A stretch of 64,000 nucleotides of DNA, from the NCBI RefSeq assembly GCF_008369445.1, contig NZ_VTWH01000001.1, positions 372,001-436,000 of the forward strand. Reading direction: 5' to 3'. Shown one piece after another: positions 34,065 through 43,990 of this stretch. The first letter of the stretch is position 1. Each line of letters opens with the position of its first letter. The position numbers and the translations under genes were made by a program. Below the pieces are notes generated by a model, which saw only the letters and a program-made list of their open reading frames with translations, ran no database searches and was not told the origin of the DNA. Source of the stretch: Aureimonas fodinaquatilis. Lineage in GTDB: Bacteria > Pseudomonadota > Alphaproteobacteria > Rhizobiales > Rhizobiaceae.

Positions 34065-35069
34065 TTAGCGCTCGGGCTGCGACGCAAAAAGGTTCAGGCC
34101 AAGGCGATCAGACAGATAGCGGGTGGCCAGTTGCCCGCGCACGCTGTTGCCCGCCTCGTCAAGCGGCGGGGCAAAGGTGCCGCAACCACCCTTGCCGGGC
34201 GATATCGTGACCAGACCACCGCTCACGCCGCTTTTGCCCGGCAGTCCAACTTCGTAAAGCCAGTCACCGGATTGTTCGTAAAGGCCCGCCGTTGCCAGCA
34301 CGGCCAAAGCGCGCTTGCAGCGGTCCGCATCAACCACGCGCTCGCCGGTGACCGGGTTGACGCCGCCATCCGCCAGCGTGGCGCCCATGATTGCCAGATC
34401 TCTGGCATTGATGTTCAGGGCGCACTGCCGGGTGTAAATGTCGGTGGCTTCCTCGGGGTCGCTGTACATGCGGCCATAACCATAAAGCAGCCTGGCTATG
34501 CCCTGATTGCGCTGGTTGGTCGCCGCCTCCGACTGGTAGACTTCCTCGTCCACATCCAGCTGGCGTCCGGCAAAACGCGAAAGGCCATCACGCACAAAAC
34601 GCCACTTCTCGTCCGCGTTTGCACCAGGGGCAAGGCTGGTGGTTGCAATGGCTCCGGCGTTGACCATCGGGTTCATTGTCCGGTCTTCGTTCAGCTCAAT
34701 CGCCATGACAGAATTGAAGGGCAGGCCGGTGCTGTTCACCCCAATCTTGCGGCGGGCTTCGCCGCCGCCCAGTGCCTGGCAAACCAGTGCGAAAACAAAG
34801 GGCTTGGAAATGCTCTGGATCGAGAAAAGCTGTTTCGTGTCGCCAACCTCGTAAACGCCGCCATTGACGCCGGCAACGCAGATGCCGAACTGATGGCGCG
34901 GTGACTTTGCCAAGGCCGGTATGTAGTCCGCAACCTTGCCATCATCATTGCCGCGATACCGCTCATACGCCTCATTGACGATGGCGGTCACACGCTCCGG
35001 GTCGGGCAATTGCCCGGTGGAAACAACCGGGGTTTCAACGGCTTCATCGACATGAAGTTGGGAATACAT
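34065..35069 (-). CDS. glsA: Glutaminase A
   Basis: 334 aa from ATG 35069, which has GGAGG upstream; the frame stays open 55 codons further but adds a Cys-rich segment unlike the family. Beta-lactamase-like serine glutaminase: FSIQSISKPF gives Ser 86 and Lys 89, followed by PFNSVMAIE, NPMVNAGAI, SGVSGG and the GKGGCGTFAPPLD tail. Converts glutamine to glutamate and ammonia, often for acid tolerance. Divergent from an AraC regulator; first of the glsA-MFS-asparaginase-Mrp unit. Confidence 0.93.
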   Translation of the reverse strand: MYSQLHVDEAVETPVVSTGQLPDPERVTAIVNEAYERYRGNDDGKVADYIPALAKSPRHQFGICVAGVNGGVYEVGDTKQLFSIQSISKPFVFALVCQALGGGEARRKIGVNSTGLPFNSVMAIELNEDRTMNPMVNAGAIATTSLAPGANADEKWRFVRDGLSRFAGRQLDVDEEVYQSEAATNQRNQGIARLLYGYGRMYSDPEEATDIYTRQCALNINARDLAIMGATLADGGVNPVTGERVVDADRCKRALAVLATAGLYEQSGDWLYEVGLPGKSGVSGGLVTISPGKGGCGTFAPPLDEAGNSVRGQLATRYLSDRLGLNLFASQPER

Positions 35070-35223
35070 GAACAAGACCTCCGCAATTGCCTGTTTGCGC
35101 AAATCCCGCAGGCCGGGTCGATAAGCACATGTTGCTGTCGAAGCATAATACGCGGCCAGCGGGCAGCAATCGCACGTTATCCCATTCTTGTGCATGCCGT
35201 CCCAGATTGGACGAGCGACTTGT

Positions 35224-35245
35224 TTGAAATCCATACGAATTTCAA
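35224..35245. promoter_or_regulatory. Inverted repeat in the glsA/araC intergenic region
   Basis: TTGAAAT (35224-35230) and ATTTCAA (35239-35245) form a 7-bp inverted repeat with an 8-nt spacer in the 250-base gap (35070-35319) between divergent genes. A plausible dimer site for a regulator; otherwise the gap shows no gene. Confidence 0.4.
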
Positions 35246-35319
35246 TCTATGATAATTAATTTGACTGATGCGACAAACTGTAGCTCTCATAGGTGCAATC
35301 TATTGCTGAGGGGGCCAGT

Positions 35320-36381
35320 ATGGATTTTCAACCCGCGGTTAAAAGCAGAGCCAGCCCAAAGTCGCGGGTTCCCATGACCCGTTTCGCAACCTGTGGCATG
35401 CCGGCAGCAGATCAGTTTCAAGCCTGGTCAGATTTTCTGCAACCTGTTGTGAATCTGGGGCTGACTGAGCGCTCGCCGGGTGGATTTGACGCCGAGTTCA
35501 CCGCCTGGGACCTGGGCAGCATGGTCTTTTGTGACATTGCGACGCCTTGCGAAGCCCCATCGCGCAACTGGCAACACGCTGCCAATCCCAGTGGTGACCA
35601 TTGGTACCTGATTCTTCACAACTCCGGGCCATCGACAAATGTCAAAGGCCGACAAGAGACACGCTCGCTGAATTTTCGCTCGCTGGCACGCAGGAGCGCT
35701 GGTGTCACCGACAGTACGAACACCGTTGCACTGTTGATTCCGCGTGATCTGTATACCGCGACGTCTGCCTTGCTGGACAGCGTTTGCGAAACCATTCCTG
35801 ACGTTGGGCCGGGCGCGATGCTGGCGGACTATCTGCTGATGGTCCGGCGTCATCTGAACGAGCTTGACCAGATCGACGTTCCAGCACTTGCCGCCGCAAC
35901 CAAGGCTATGGTTTCCTTTTGCCTCGCGCCCAGTATGGACCGGGCTGCCATTGCGCAAGGCGCAATTTCCATCACCTGTTTCGAACGCGCGCGGCAGATC
36001 ATCCGGCGCGACCTGTTGCTGCCGGAACTGGACGCAGACCACCTTTGCCGCGCCATGGGAATTTCGCGATCCCGGCTGTATCGCCTGTTCGATGCTGTTG
36101 GCGGGGTCAGCAACTATATTCGCCGCCAGCGCCTGCTGGCAGCGCGCGACGCTCTGTCTGATCTGGCAGATTTGCGGCCCATTGGCGTTATTGCCTTCAG
36201 TGTCGGATTTGCCGATGCATCCGGCTTCAGCCGCGCTTATCATCGAGAGTTTGGATGCAGCCCCAGCGACACGCGCATGGAACGGCTGGCCGGACGCGCT
36301 ATCGCTCTTCCCGTCCGGCCTTTGCCACGAACCGACGGTTCATCGCAGTTTGAGGATCTGCTTCGCCAGCTTCGTGCCTGA
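35320..36381 (+). CDS. AraC-family transcriptional regulator
   Basis: 353 aa from ATG 35320 (GAGGGGG upstream). The N-terminal 200 residues resemble the AraC-binding-2 ligand domain; the C-terminal pair of helix-turn-helices is clear: LDADHLCRAMGISRSRLYRLFDAVGGVSNYIRRQRL and IGVIAFSVGFADASGFSRAYHREFGCSPSD. Divergent from the glsA unit and upstream of an RND pump, so it could control either. The ligand is unknown. Confidence 0.92.
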   Translation: MDFQPAVKSRASPKSRVPMTRFATCGMPAADQFQAWSDFLQPVVNLGLTERSPGGFDAEFTAWDLGSMVFCDIATPCEAPSRNWQHAANPSGDHWYLILHNSGPSTNVKGRQETRSLNFRSLARRSAGVTDSTNTVALLIPRDLYTATSALLDSVCETIPDVGPGAMLADYLLMVRRHLNELDQIDVPALAAATKAMVSFCLAPSMDRAAIAQGAISITCFERARQIIRRDLLLPELDADHLCRAMGISRSRLYRLFDAVGGVSNYIRRQRLLAARDALSDLADLRPIGVIAFSVGFADASGFSRAYHREFGCSPSDTRMERLAGRAIALPVRPLPRTDGSSQFEDLLRQLRA

Positions 36382-36499
36382 CAAGGCTTGGAGCTGCGTG
36401 ATTTGGGATTTTTGGCCTAGGCAAGAGATTCCATGCTCATCCCAACCCTTTGTGAACCGGATATCACTGATGCCAGTTCAGACAGTATGGAATAGGCTG

Positions 36500-37627
36500 A
36501 TGAAGCAAAGTTCAACGACAGCGGCCGTACGGAACTGTTGCTCCCGGAATTTCCCCAAATCCTTAAGTGTCTTGCTTCTGCCGCTGGTGCTGGGGCTTGC
36601 AGGTTGCGGCAAAGATGCCGAACAGGTGGAAGCGCCACCACGGCCGGTGCGCACCGTTACTGTGGAATTAAGCGATACGGCCAATCCCGTAAGCCTGACT
36701 GGCCGCATCGAGGCGCGGAACGAGGCTGGACTTGGCTTTCGCATTGCGGGCCGCCTGATTGAGCGCAGTGTCAATGTGGGCGATGTGGTGGAGCCGGGCG
36801 AAATCATCGCAAAGCTTGATCCGCAAAATGAGTTGAACGCCTTGAGTTCGGCTCAGGCGGCGCTGAACGCCGCAAACGGCCAGTTGAACAAATCGCGAAA
36901 CGCCTTTGAGCGCCAGGAACAGTTGCTGGCAAACGGCTTCACCACACGCGCCGTTTTCGATCAGGCGCAGCAGGCCCTGCTGGCGGCCACTTCGCAGGTT
37001 GATGATGCCTCGGCCCGGCTGAAGCTGGCGCGCGATCAGGTTGCCTTTACCGAATTGAAGGCTGACACGGCAGGAGTCGTGACAGCGCGCGGTGCGGAAC
37101 CGGGCGAGGTTGTGCAGGCCGGGCAGATGATTGTGCAGATTGCCCGGGAAAACGGGCGTGATGCGGTTTTCGACGTGCCAGCGCAGTTGCTGCGCAATCT
37201 GCCGCCAGACCCGTTGGTGACCGTGCGCCTGAATGACAATGCGGCGGTGACTGCGCAGGGCAGGGTGCGCGAGGTCGCCCCGCAGGCAGACCCGGCAACG
37301 CGGACATTTCCTGTCAGGGTGGGCCTTATAGACCCGCCCGCGGCCATACGCCTTGGTGCCGGCATCACCGGCAGCGTTGTGCCGCAGGCGGGTTCCGCCA
37401 TCAACCTGCCCGCCTCTGCCCTGACACGCATCGAGGGCGCGCCGGCCGTGTGGGTTGTGGACCCGGCAACGGAATCCGTTTCTCTGCGCAATATCGAGGT
37501 TGCGGCATTTGACCCTGCCATGGTGGTTGTGTCGCAGGGGCTCGAGGTCGGCGAGATCGTCGTAACGGCGGGTGTTCAGGCGCTGCATCCAGGGCAAGTG
37601 GTTCGGCTTCTCGGGGTTCAGCCATGA
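36500..37627 (+). CDS. RND efflux periplasmic adaptor (lipoprotein)
   Basis: 375 aa from ATG 36500. Lipobox LAGC puts the acylated Cys at 36. Biotinyl-lipoyl halves are GRIEARNEAGLGFRIAGRLIERSVNVGDVVEPGEIIAKLD and ELKADTAGVVTARGAEPGEVVQAGQ, around a coiled-coil hairpin (about 100-160) that reaches the outer-membrane channel. The frame is open far upstream through araC, but only as out-of-frame shadow. Overlaps the pump gene by four bases. An outer-membrane factor is not in the window. Confidence 0.9.
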   Translation: MKQSSTTAAVRNCCSRNFPKSLSVLLLPLVLGLAGCGKDAEQVEAPPRPVRTVTVELSDTANPVSLTGRIEARNEAGLGFRIAGRLIERSVNVGDVVEPGEIIAKLDPQNELNALSSAQAALNAANGQLNKSRNAFERQEQLLANGFTTRAVFDQAQQALLAATSQVDDASARLKLARDQVAFTELKADTAGVVTARGAEPGEVVQAGQMIVQIARENGRDAVFDVPAQLLRNLPPDPLVTVRLNDNAAVTAQGRVREVAPQADPATRTFPVRVGLIDPPAAIRLGAGITGSVVPQAGSAINLPASALTRIEGAPAVWVVDPATESVSLRNIEVAAFDPAMVVVSQGLEVGEIVVTAGVQALHPGQVVRLLGVQP

Positions 37628-40600
37628 GCAGCTTCAATCTTTCGGACTGGGCGCTCCGGCACCGGTCCATCGTGCTTTACCTGATGCTGGCGGCCATCCT
37701 CATCGGCGTGTTTTCCTATCAGAGGCTGGGCCGCAACGAAGACCCGACCTTCATTATCAAAACCATGGTTGTGCAGGCTGCATGGCCGGGAGCCAGCGTT
37801 GAGGAAACGCTGAAGCAGGTTACGGAAAGACTGGAGAGAAAACTTCAGGAAACTCCCAAACTGGATTTCCTGCGCAGCTATACCAGCGCCGGGCTGACCA
37901 CCATTTTTGTCAATCTTGATGGCAGCACAACCGGGCAGGAGGTGCCGGATATCTGGTATCACGTGCGCAAAAGCATTGGCGATATACGACACACATTGCC
38001 CGCGGGCATTGTCGGACCCGGTTTTGATGACGAGTTCGGCGACACATTCGGCATCATCTATGGTTTCACCGCTGATGGGTTTTCCTCGCGGGAACTGCGT
38101 GATTATGTCGAGGGTGTAAGATCTGATCTTCTGCTGGTGCCGGACGTGTCAAAGATCGACATTATCGGCGCGCAGGACGAGCAGATCTTCATCGAGTTTT
38201 CGATGGATCAGCTTGCGGCGCTGGGCATTGACCGCACGGCGTTGATCGGGGCCCTGCAAGCCCAGAACGTGGTGCGGCCATCAGGCACTATCCGCACAGG
38301 CGATGAAAATCTGGCGCTGACTGTTTCCGGCTCGTTTGATACCGAGGAAGACATACGCGATGTGAATTTCTTCGTTAATGGCCGACTGCTGCGCCTCAGC
38401 GATATTGCAGAAGTGCGCCGGGGCGAAAGCGATCCACCGCAGCCATTGTTCCGGGTGAACGGGCAGCAGGCGATTGGTCTTGCCATTGCCATGCGGGACG
38501 GCGGGGATATTCTGGCACTTGGCGCCAACATTGCCTCGGCAATGGACGACATTGCCGCCGACCTGCCACTGGGCGTTAATGTGCAGCTTGTGGCAGATCA
38601 GGCCGTAACGGTTGAAAGCGCCATCGGCGATTTCATGACATCGCTGGTCCAGTCCATTGCCATCATCCTTGCCGTCAGTTTTGTGGCATTGGGCATTCGC
38701 CCCGGTCTTGTTGTTGCGCTGTCCATACCGCTGACTCTGGCAATCGTTTTTTCGCTCATGGGCATTGCCAGCATTGACATGCAACGCGTTTCCCTCGGTG
38801 CGCTGATCATTGCACTTGCGCTGCTGGTGGACGATGCGATGACCACAACGGACGCGATGATCAACCGGCTTGCGGCCGGTGACGACAAGCACAATGCGGC
38901 AACCTTTGCCTTTCGCACCTATGCCTTTGCCATGCTGGCCGGAACGCTGGTAACAATTGCAGGCTTTGTGCCAATTGGCTTTGCCGCCAGCTCCGCCGGC
39001 GAATACACTTTTTCGCTGTTCGCGGTCGTCAGCATAGCGCTTGTCGTATCATGGTTTGTCGCGGTCATTTTCGCACCGCTGCTGGGCGTGTTCATCCTGA
39101 AGGCGCCAAAAAATTTCGGCTCGGCAAAGCCCGGCAAGGTTATAACCTATTATCGCGGTTTTCTGGGCAAGGCGATTGCGTATAAAGGCGTTACCATCGC
39201 TGTTACGCTGGCGTTGTTTGTCATATCGCTGCTGGCAATGCCGCTTGTGCCACGGCAATTCTTCCCTTCATCTGACCGGCCGGAGCTTTTGGTCGATCTT
39301 CGGTTGCCTCAAAGCGCGTCGATTCACGCCAGCCAGAGTGTGGCGGAAAAATTTGACGCAGCTTTGAAGGACGATCCCGATGTTGATCGGTGGAGCACCT
39401 ATGTCGGGCGCGGTGCCATCCGCTTTTACCTGCCGCTCAACGCGCAGCTTCCCAACGACTTTTTTGCCCAGGCCGTGGTCGTTGCCAAGGATGTGCCGGC
39501 GCGTGAACGCCTGCATGCAAAGCTGGAAGCCCTTCTGGCAGAAGACTTTCCAAGCCTGATTGCGCGCGTTTATCCGCTGGAACTTGGTCCGCCTGTCGGC
39601 TGGCCGGTTCAGTATCGGGTCAGTGGTCCCGATATAGAGGAAGTGCGCAACATCTCGTTCCAGGTGGCGCAGATCATCGCCGCCAATGACGACACGAAAA
39701 TGGTCAATTTTGACTGGATTGAGCCAACGCGGGAAGTGCGTATCAATGTCGACCAGAACGAGGCCCGGCAATTGGGGTTGAGTTCACAGGCCATAGCGTC
39801 TGTGTTGAACACCGTTGTTTCCGGTACGCCGCTGACGCAGGTTCGTGACGACATATACCTTGTTGATGTCATTGCCCGCTCCACCGAAGAGCAACGAGTT
39901 TCTCTGGCATCATTGCCCACTTTGCCGCTGCCTTTGCCCAACGGACGCACCGTGCCGCTGGGGCAGGTGGCAACGTTCTCCTATGAACAATCCTACCCAT
40001 TGGTCTGGCGGCGCGACCGTGTGCCAACGCTGACAATTCAGGCCGATGTGACGCCTGGCATTCTGCCGGACACCGTGGTGTCGGCGCTGGAGCCGCAGGT
40101 TGAAGCGCTGCGCCAGAGCTTGCCGCGTTCCTACAATATCGTGCTGGGCGGAACGGTGGAGGAGAGCGTGAAGTCACAGGCCTCCGTCATCGCCGTTGTT
40201 CCCGTGATGTTGCTGATCATGTTCACCGTGCTGATTTTCCAGCTTAAAAGCTTCCAGCGGCTGTTCATTGTGCTCAGTGTCGCACCACTCGGCCTTATCG
40301 GCGTTGTGGCCGCGCTGATGCTTTCGGGCAAACCGCTGGGTTTCGTGGCTATTCTGGGCATTCTGGCGCTGCTGGGCATGATTATCAAAAATGCCGTTAT
40401 TCTGATTGGTCAGATCGATGCCGAGCGTCTTGCCGGCAAAAGCGTGGCCGATGCGGTGATTGACGCCAGCAGTTCGCGGTTTAGACCCATCATGCTGACC
40501 ACGGTTTCGACCGTGCTGGGCATGATCCCGATTGCGCCCACGGTGTTCTGGGGGCCAATGGCATTTGCCATTATGGGCGGGTTGCTTGTTGCCACGCTGC

Positions 40601-40701
40601 TGACGCTGGTTTTCCTGCCAACTCTCTATGCATTGTGGTTCGGCTGGCGCGAGAAAGTGGCTGAAAACAAAAGCAAGGCGCATCGCTCGCAACATGCATA
40701 G
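37624..40701 (+). CDS. RND efflux inner-membrane pump
   Basis: 1025 aa, HAE1/AcrB-type proton antiporter. The start (WALRHRSIVLYLMLAAILIGVFSY) and the proton-relay segment LIIALALLVDDAMTTTDAMI, with the adjacent Asp pair in helix 4, are intact. GFVAILGILALLGMIIKNAVILIGQID lies in helix 11 region. Two periplasmic porter domains. Substrate range unknown: the family exports drugs, solvents and lipophiles. Encoded in one transcript with the adaptor and probably the AI-2E exporter, whose start lies inside this stop. Confidence 0.94.
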   Translation: MSSFNLSDWALRHRSIVLYLMLAAILIGVFSYQRLGRNEDPTFIIKTMVVQAAWPGASVEETLKQVTERLERKLQETPKLDFLRSYTSAGLTTIFVNLDGSTTGQEVPDIWYHVRKSIGDIRHTLPAGIVGPGFDDEFGDTFGIIYGFTADGFSSRELRDYVEGVRSDLLLVPDVSKIDIIGAQDEQIFIEFSMDQLAALGIDRTALIGALQAQNVVRPSGTIRTGDENLALTVSGSFDTEEDIRDVNFFVNGRLLRLSDIAEVRRGESDPPQPLFRVNGQQAIGLAIAMRDGGDILALGANIASAMDDIAADLPLGVNVQLVADQAVTVESAIGDFMTSLVQSIAIILAVSFVALGIRPGLVVALSIPLTLAIVFSLMGIASIDMQRVSLGALIIALALLVDDAMTTTDAMINRLAAGDDKHNAATFAFRTYAFAMLAGTLVTIAGFVPIGFAASSAGEYTFSLFAVVSIALVVSWFVAVIFAPLLGVFILKAPKNFGSAKPGKVITYYRGFLGKAIAYKGVTIAVTLALFVISLLAMPLVPRQFFPSSDRPELLVDLRLPQSASIHASQSVAEKFDAALKDDPDVDRWSTYVGRGAIRFYLPLNAQLPNDFFAQAVVVAKDVPARERLHAKLEALLAEDFPSLIARVYPLELGPPVGWPVQYRVSGPDIEEVRNISFQVAQIIAANDDTKMVNFDWIEPTREVRINVDQNEARQLGLSSQAIASVLNTVVSGTPLTQVRDDIYLVDVIARSTEEQRVSLASLPTLPLPLPNGRTVPLGQVATFSYEQSYPLVWRRDRVPTLTIQADVTPGILPDTVVSALEPQVEALRQSLPRSYNIVLGGTVEESVKSQASVIAVVPVMLLIMFTVLIFQLKSFQRLFIVLSVAPLGLIGVVAALMLSGKPLGFVAILGILALLGMIIKNAVILIGQIDAERLAGKSVADAVIDASSSRFRPIMLTTVSTVLGMIPIAPTVFWGPMAFAIMGGLLVATLLTLVFLPTLYALWFGWREKVAENKSKAHRSQHA

Positions 40702-41734
40702 TTTCATCGAAAATCGCGCTGCCCGGTTGGTCGGCATTGCCGCCGGACTGGTGATTATAGCCGCCGGGCTGAAACTCGCCGCACCGATTCTGGCACCGGT
40801 GACATTTGCCCTGTTTGCAATTGCCATTGTGTGGCCACTGCAAAAGACACTGCAACGTGTGCTGCCCGGTGTTGCAGCGCTGGGCATAACGTTGGTTGCC
40901 ACTTCCCTGGTGCTGGGCGCGTTCGGCATAATGGTGTCGTGGGGGCTGGCGCAGGTGGTGCAATGGCTGATCGCCAACACTGGCCGGTTTCAACTTTTAT
41001 ACAGTCGCGGCACCCAACTGCTCGAATATTACGGGGTGTTTATTGACGGGGTGATTGCCAACCGGTTCGATGTCTCGTGGATCGTCGGCATGCTGCGGGT
41101 TCTCAGCGTGCAACTGAACGGCATGGTGGGCTTCTCGCTTCTTGTTTTCATTTTTCTGGTGCTCGGGCTTCTGGAAGTGCGGGTGTTTGCACAGCGTCTG
41201 GAAGCCAATGGTGCAAACACTGCGGCCACAATCGGGCGCATCGCCGCCAAGTTCCGGCGCTATCTTTTGATACGCACAATTGCCAGCGTGCTGACCGGCG
41301 CATCAATCTGGGTATTCACGCTCTATATGGGGCTTGAACTGGCGGTTGCCTGGGGGGTGATCGGCTTTGCGCTCAACTTCATTCCCTTCATCGGGCCAGC
41401 CATCGCAATGGTGCTGCCAATGTGCCTGGCAATTGTCCAGTTTGAATCAGTCGCGGTGATTGTTGGCATATTTGCCGGGCTGTCTGTCATCCAGTTCATC
41501 ATCGGCAGCTATCTGGAGCCGCGCCTTGCTGGTGCCGCCCTGTCGATCTCGCCCTTTCTGGTGCTGTTTTCGGTGTTCTTCTGGTCGTTTCTGTGGGGAA
41601 TTTCCGGGGCCTTCATCGGCGTGCCCATTGTCATCGCGCTCTTGACCTTTGCCGAGGCAAACCCTTCTCTGCGCTGGATAGCAGAGCTTCTGTCCGGTAC
41701 GGAACAGTCCGGGATTTCCAGTGATGCCACTTGA
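40694..41734 (+). CDS. AI-2E (PerM/YdiK) family transporter
   Basis: 346 aa, seven or eight membrane helices with a long middle region. The C-terminal signature WGVIGFALNFIPFIGPAIAMVLPMCLAIVQF and the EPRLAGAALSISPFLVLFSVFFWSFLWGISGAFIGVPI stretch define the family. ATG 40694 overlaps the RND stop by eight bases. Some members export autoinducer-2, others are Na+/H+ antiporters or have no known role. Confidence 0.9.
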   Translation: MHSFIENRAARLVGIAAGLVIIAAGLKLAAPILAPVTFALFAIAIVWPLQKTLQRVLPGVAALGITLVATSLVLGAFGIMVSWGLAQVVQWLIANTGRFQLLYSRGTQLLEYYGVFIDGVIANRFDVSWIVGMLRVLSVQLNGMVGFSLLVFIFLVLGLLEVRVFAQRLEANGANTAATIGRIAAKFRRYLLIRTIASVLTGASIWVFTLYMGLELAVAWGVIGFALNFIPFIGPAIAMVLPMCLAIVQFESVAVIVGIFAGLSVIQFIIGSYLEPRLAGAALSISPFLVLFSVFFWSFLWGISGAFIGVPIVIALLTFAEANPSLRWIAELLSGTEQSGISSDAT

Positions 41735-41784
41735 GACAATGGCCGTGACGCCGTAGAAGCTTCGCAAAGGCGATTGGCAGGCAG

Positions 41785-42738
41785 ATGAGCGACAAACCCC
41801 GTTTCTTTGACTTGAGCGACGAACGCGGTGTGCTCAGGACATCCATCGCGGTGACGCTTGTCATATCCTCGCTCGGCATTGGCTTTGGTCTGATTTCGGG
41901 TTCATTTTCCATCACTTTCGACGGTGTCTACTCGCTGGTGGATGCGAGCATGAGCCTGTTGTCGTTGATCGTCGTCAATCTCATCACCTCCTACGCCGTT
42001 TCCAAAGGACTATCGCGCAAGCTGCGCGAACGGTTTTCCGTCGGGTTCTGGCATCTGGAGCCGATGGTGCTTGGGCTCAATGCAACGCTGCTGATTGGCG
42101 TTTCTGCCTATGCTCTGGTCAACGCGATCAGCAGTCTTCTGGAGGGCGGGCGTGATCTGGAGTTTGGCTGGGCCATTGTCTATGCGGTTATAACGCTGAT
42201 CGCCTGCTGCTCCGTCGCCTTTATCGAAGCGCGGGCCAACCGCAGGATCAGGTCGGAATTTGTGCGCCTTGATGTCAAAGGCTGGATCATGTCGGCGGGC
42301 ATAACGGCGGCGCTGCTGATTGCATTCTGCATCGGCTATGCAGTGCAGGGCACGCAGTGGCAGTGGCTCTCACCCTATATCGACCCGGCGGTGCTGGCTC
42401 TGGTCTGTCTGCTGATCATCCCTCTGCCAATACCGGTTATCCGGCAAGCGCTGGCAGATATATTTCTGGTAACGCCTGTTGATCTTAAAATGCACATCGA
42501 TCAGGTGGCGCAGGCCTTCGTTGAGAAGCATGGCCTGATTGCCTATCGCGCCTATGTAGCGCGCGTTGGCCGCGCCAAGGAAATTGAGCTTTACTTCATC
42601 ATCCCGGAACAGGCTCCTGCACGAACCATTGCGGAATGGGACGCCCTGCGCGACGAAATCGGCGACGCCGTGGGCGGCAAGGGGCCGGATCGCTGGCTGA
42701 CCGTTGTTTTCACCGGCAACCTTGAATGGGCTGAGTAG
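41785..42738 (+). CDS. Cation diffusion facilitator family, COG3965-like, atypical metal site
   Basis: 317 aa: six membrane helices then a cytoplasmic domain (about 220-317). The helix-2 motif is FDGVYSLVD (45-53), where typical exporters have HxxxD or DxxxD, so only one of the usual pair of ligands lies in the standard place. The helix-5 equivalent reads LDVKGWIMSAG, without the HxxxD pair. This matches the divergent group annotated as predicted Co/Zn/Cd transporters. Substrate uncertain. It follows the AI-2E gene by 50 bases. Confidence 0.8.
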   Translation: MSDKPRFFDLSDERGVLRTSIAVTLVISSLGIGFGLISGSFSITFDGVYSLVDASMSLLSLIVVNLITSYAVSKGLSRKLRERFSVGFWHLEPMVLGLNATLLIGVSAYALVNAISSLLEGGRDLEFGWAIVYAVITLIACCSVAFIEARANRRIRSEFVRLDVKGWIMSAGITAALLIAFCIGYAVQGTQWQWLSPYIDPAVLALVCLLIIPLPIPVIRQALADIFLVTPVDLKMHIDQVAQAFVEKHGLIAYRAYVARVGRAKEIELYFIIPEQAPARTIAEWDALRDEIGDAVGGKGPDRWLTVVFTGNLEWAE

Positions 42739-42876
42739 ACCCGTCGCAAGCCTGTTCATTACCGATCATCAGATTTTCGCTGTCACAAAAGTGAAGCGCG
42801 ACAGCTCTACTGTGTGCGCCAGTGCCGCTTGTTGAGAATTTTTGAGCGGCAGACAAACAGCAGGATTTCGATCGCT

Positions 42877-43953
42877 ATGGTCACGATCGCCCTTAACGGG
42901 GTTACGAAAGATTTCGCGAAAAAGCGCGTGCTCGACGATGTGTCGCTTCGTGTGGAAAATGGCGAGTTCATAGCCGTGCTCGGGCCGTCCGGCTGCGGTA
43001 AAACCACGATGCTGCGGCTGATTGCCGGTTTTGAGCAGATGAAAGCCGGTACGATACGGTTTGACAACGACATCATTGCTTCCCCTGAGCGCAGTCTGCC
43101 GCCGGAAAAGCGCAATGTCGGCATCGTGTTTCAAAACTACGCCTTGTGGCCGCATATGACGGTTGAGCAAAATGTCGGCTATGCGCTGAAAATAGCCGGT
43201 GTTTCTTCTGATGAGCGGCGCAGGCGCAGCCTTGAAGCCCTGGCCACAGTTGCCATGGAGAATTTTGCTGATCGGCTGCCGGCGGATCTTTCCGGTGGCC
43301 AGCGCCAGCGCGTGGCACTGGCCCGCTGCCTTGCAGCCAATCCTACGGTGATGCTGCTGGACGAACCTCTCGCCAATCTTGACGTGCATCTGCGTGCGTC
43401 CATGGAAAGCGAGTTCGCCGATTTTCATCGTCGCACCCGGGCAACGATGATTTACATTACCCACGACCAGTCAGAAGCGATGGCGCTGGCAGACCGGATT
43501 GCGGTGATGGACGGCGGGCGAGTGATGCAGGTTGGCCGCCCGCATGAGTTGTACAGCCAGCCGCAGAATGAAATGGTGGCGCGCTTTATCGGCAACGGCT
43601 TTGTGCTTCCTGTGACCAACATCCAGCGTGGCGCCAGAGATGGCACGGTTGATGTGGATGTGTTTGGCCACCGCAGTGTTGTGCGCGCCCGCAAAGATCA
43701 ATCAATGGTGGCCCGTGCCAGCCTTGGCCTGCACCCCGGTGACTTGAAACTGGCGGGCACCGCCAATGACGGATTTGCTGCGCAGGTTGAACGCACAACC
43801 TATCGCGGCGGCCATATGCAGGTGCATTTCCGCCCTCAGCAGGCTCCGCACCTTACCCTGAGCCTGCATGCATCTCACGATCGGCCGGTCGCAGCCGGTG
43901 ACACGATTTCAGTTTGCGTCGGGGATGGCTGGGTCATTCCCGAAGCAGCTTGA
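42877..43953 (+). CDS. ABC transporter ATP-binding protein, Fe3+/spermidine class
   Basis: 358 aa from ATG 42877. Walker A GPSGCGKTT (36-44), signature LSGGQRQRVALARCL, Walker B VMLLDEPLANLD and switch His in YITHDQSEAMALADR. The C-terminal third is the TOBE domain (LGLHPGDLKLAG, then RTTYRGGHMQV) typical of PotA/FbpC ATPases. First gene of the ABC-hydrolase-phosphatase operon. Confidence 0.93.
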   Translation: MVTIALNGVTKDFAKKRVLDDVSLRVENGEFIAVLGPSGCGKTTMLRLIAGFEQMKAGTIRFDNDIIASPERSLPPEKRNVGIVFQNYALWPHMTVEQNVGYALKIAGVSSDERRRRSLEALATVAMENFADRLPADLSGGQRQRVALARCLAANPTVMLLDEPLANLDVHLRASMESEFADFHRRTRATMIYITHDQSEAMALADRIAVMDGGRVMQVGRPHELYSQPQNEMVARFIGNGFVLPVTNIQRGARDGTVDVDVFGHRSVVRARKDQSMVARASLGLHPGDLKLAGTANDGFAAQVERTTYRGGHMQVHFRPQQAPHLTLSLHASHDRPVAAGDTISVCVGDGWVIPEAA

Positions 43954-43990
43954 TTTTCCTCTCCCACTCCCCCTTTTCAAGGAACACTTC

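Noticed and set aside
35070-35234. In-frame extension of glutaminase with a CDCC cysteine cluster
   Set aside because: No family match, and GGAGG before ATG 35069 gives a normal full-length enzyme.
35864-36499. Upstream extension of the RND adaptor frame through the araC gene
   Set aside because: It is the shifted frame of araC; the lipoprotein signal begins at 36500.
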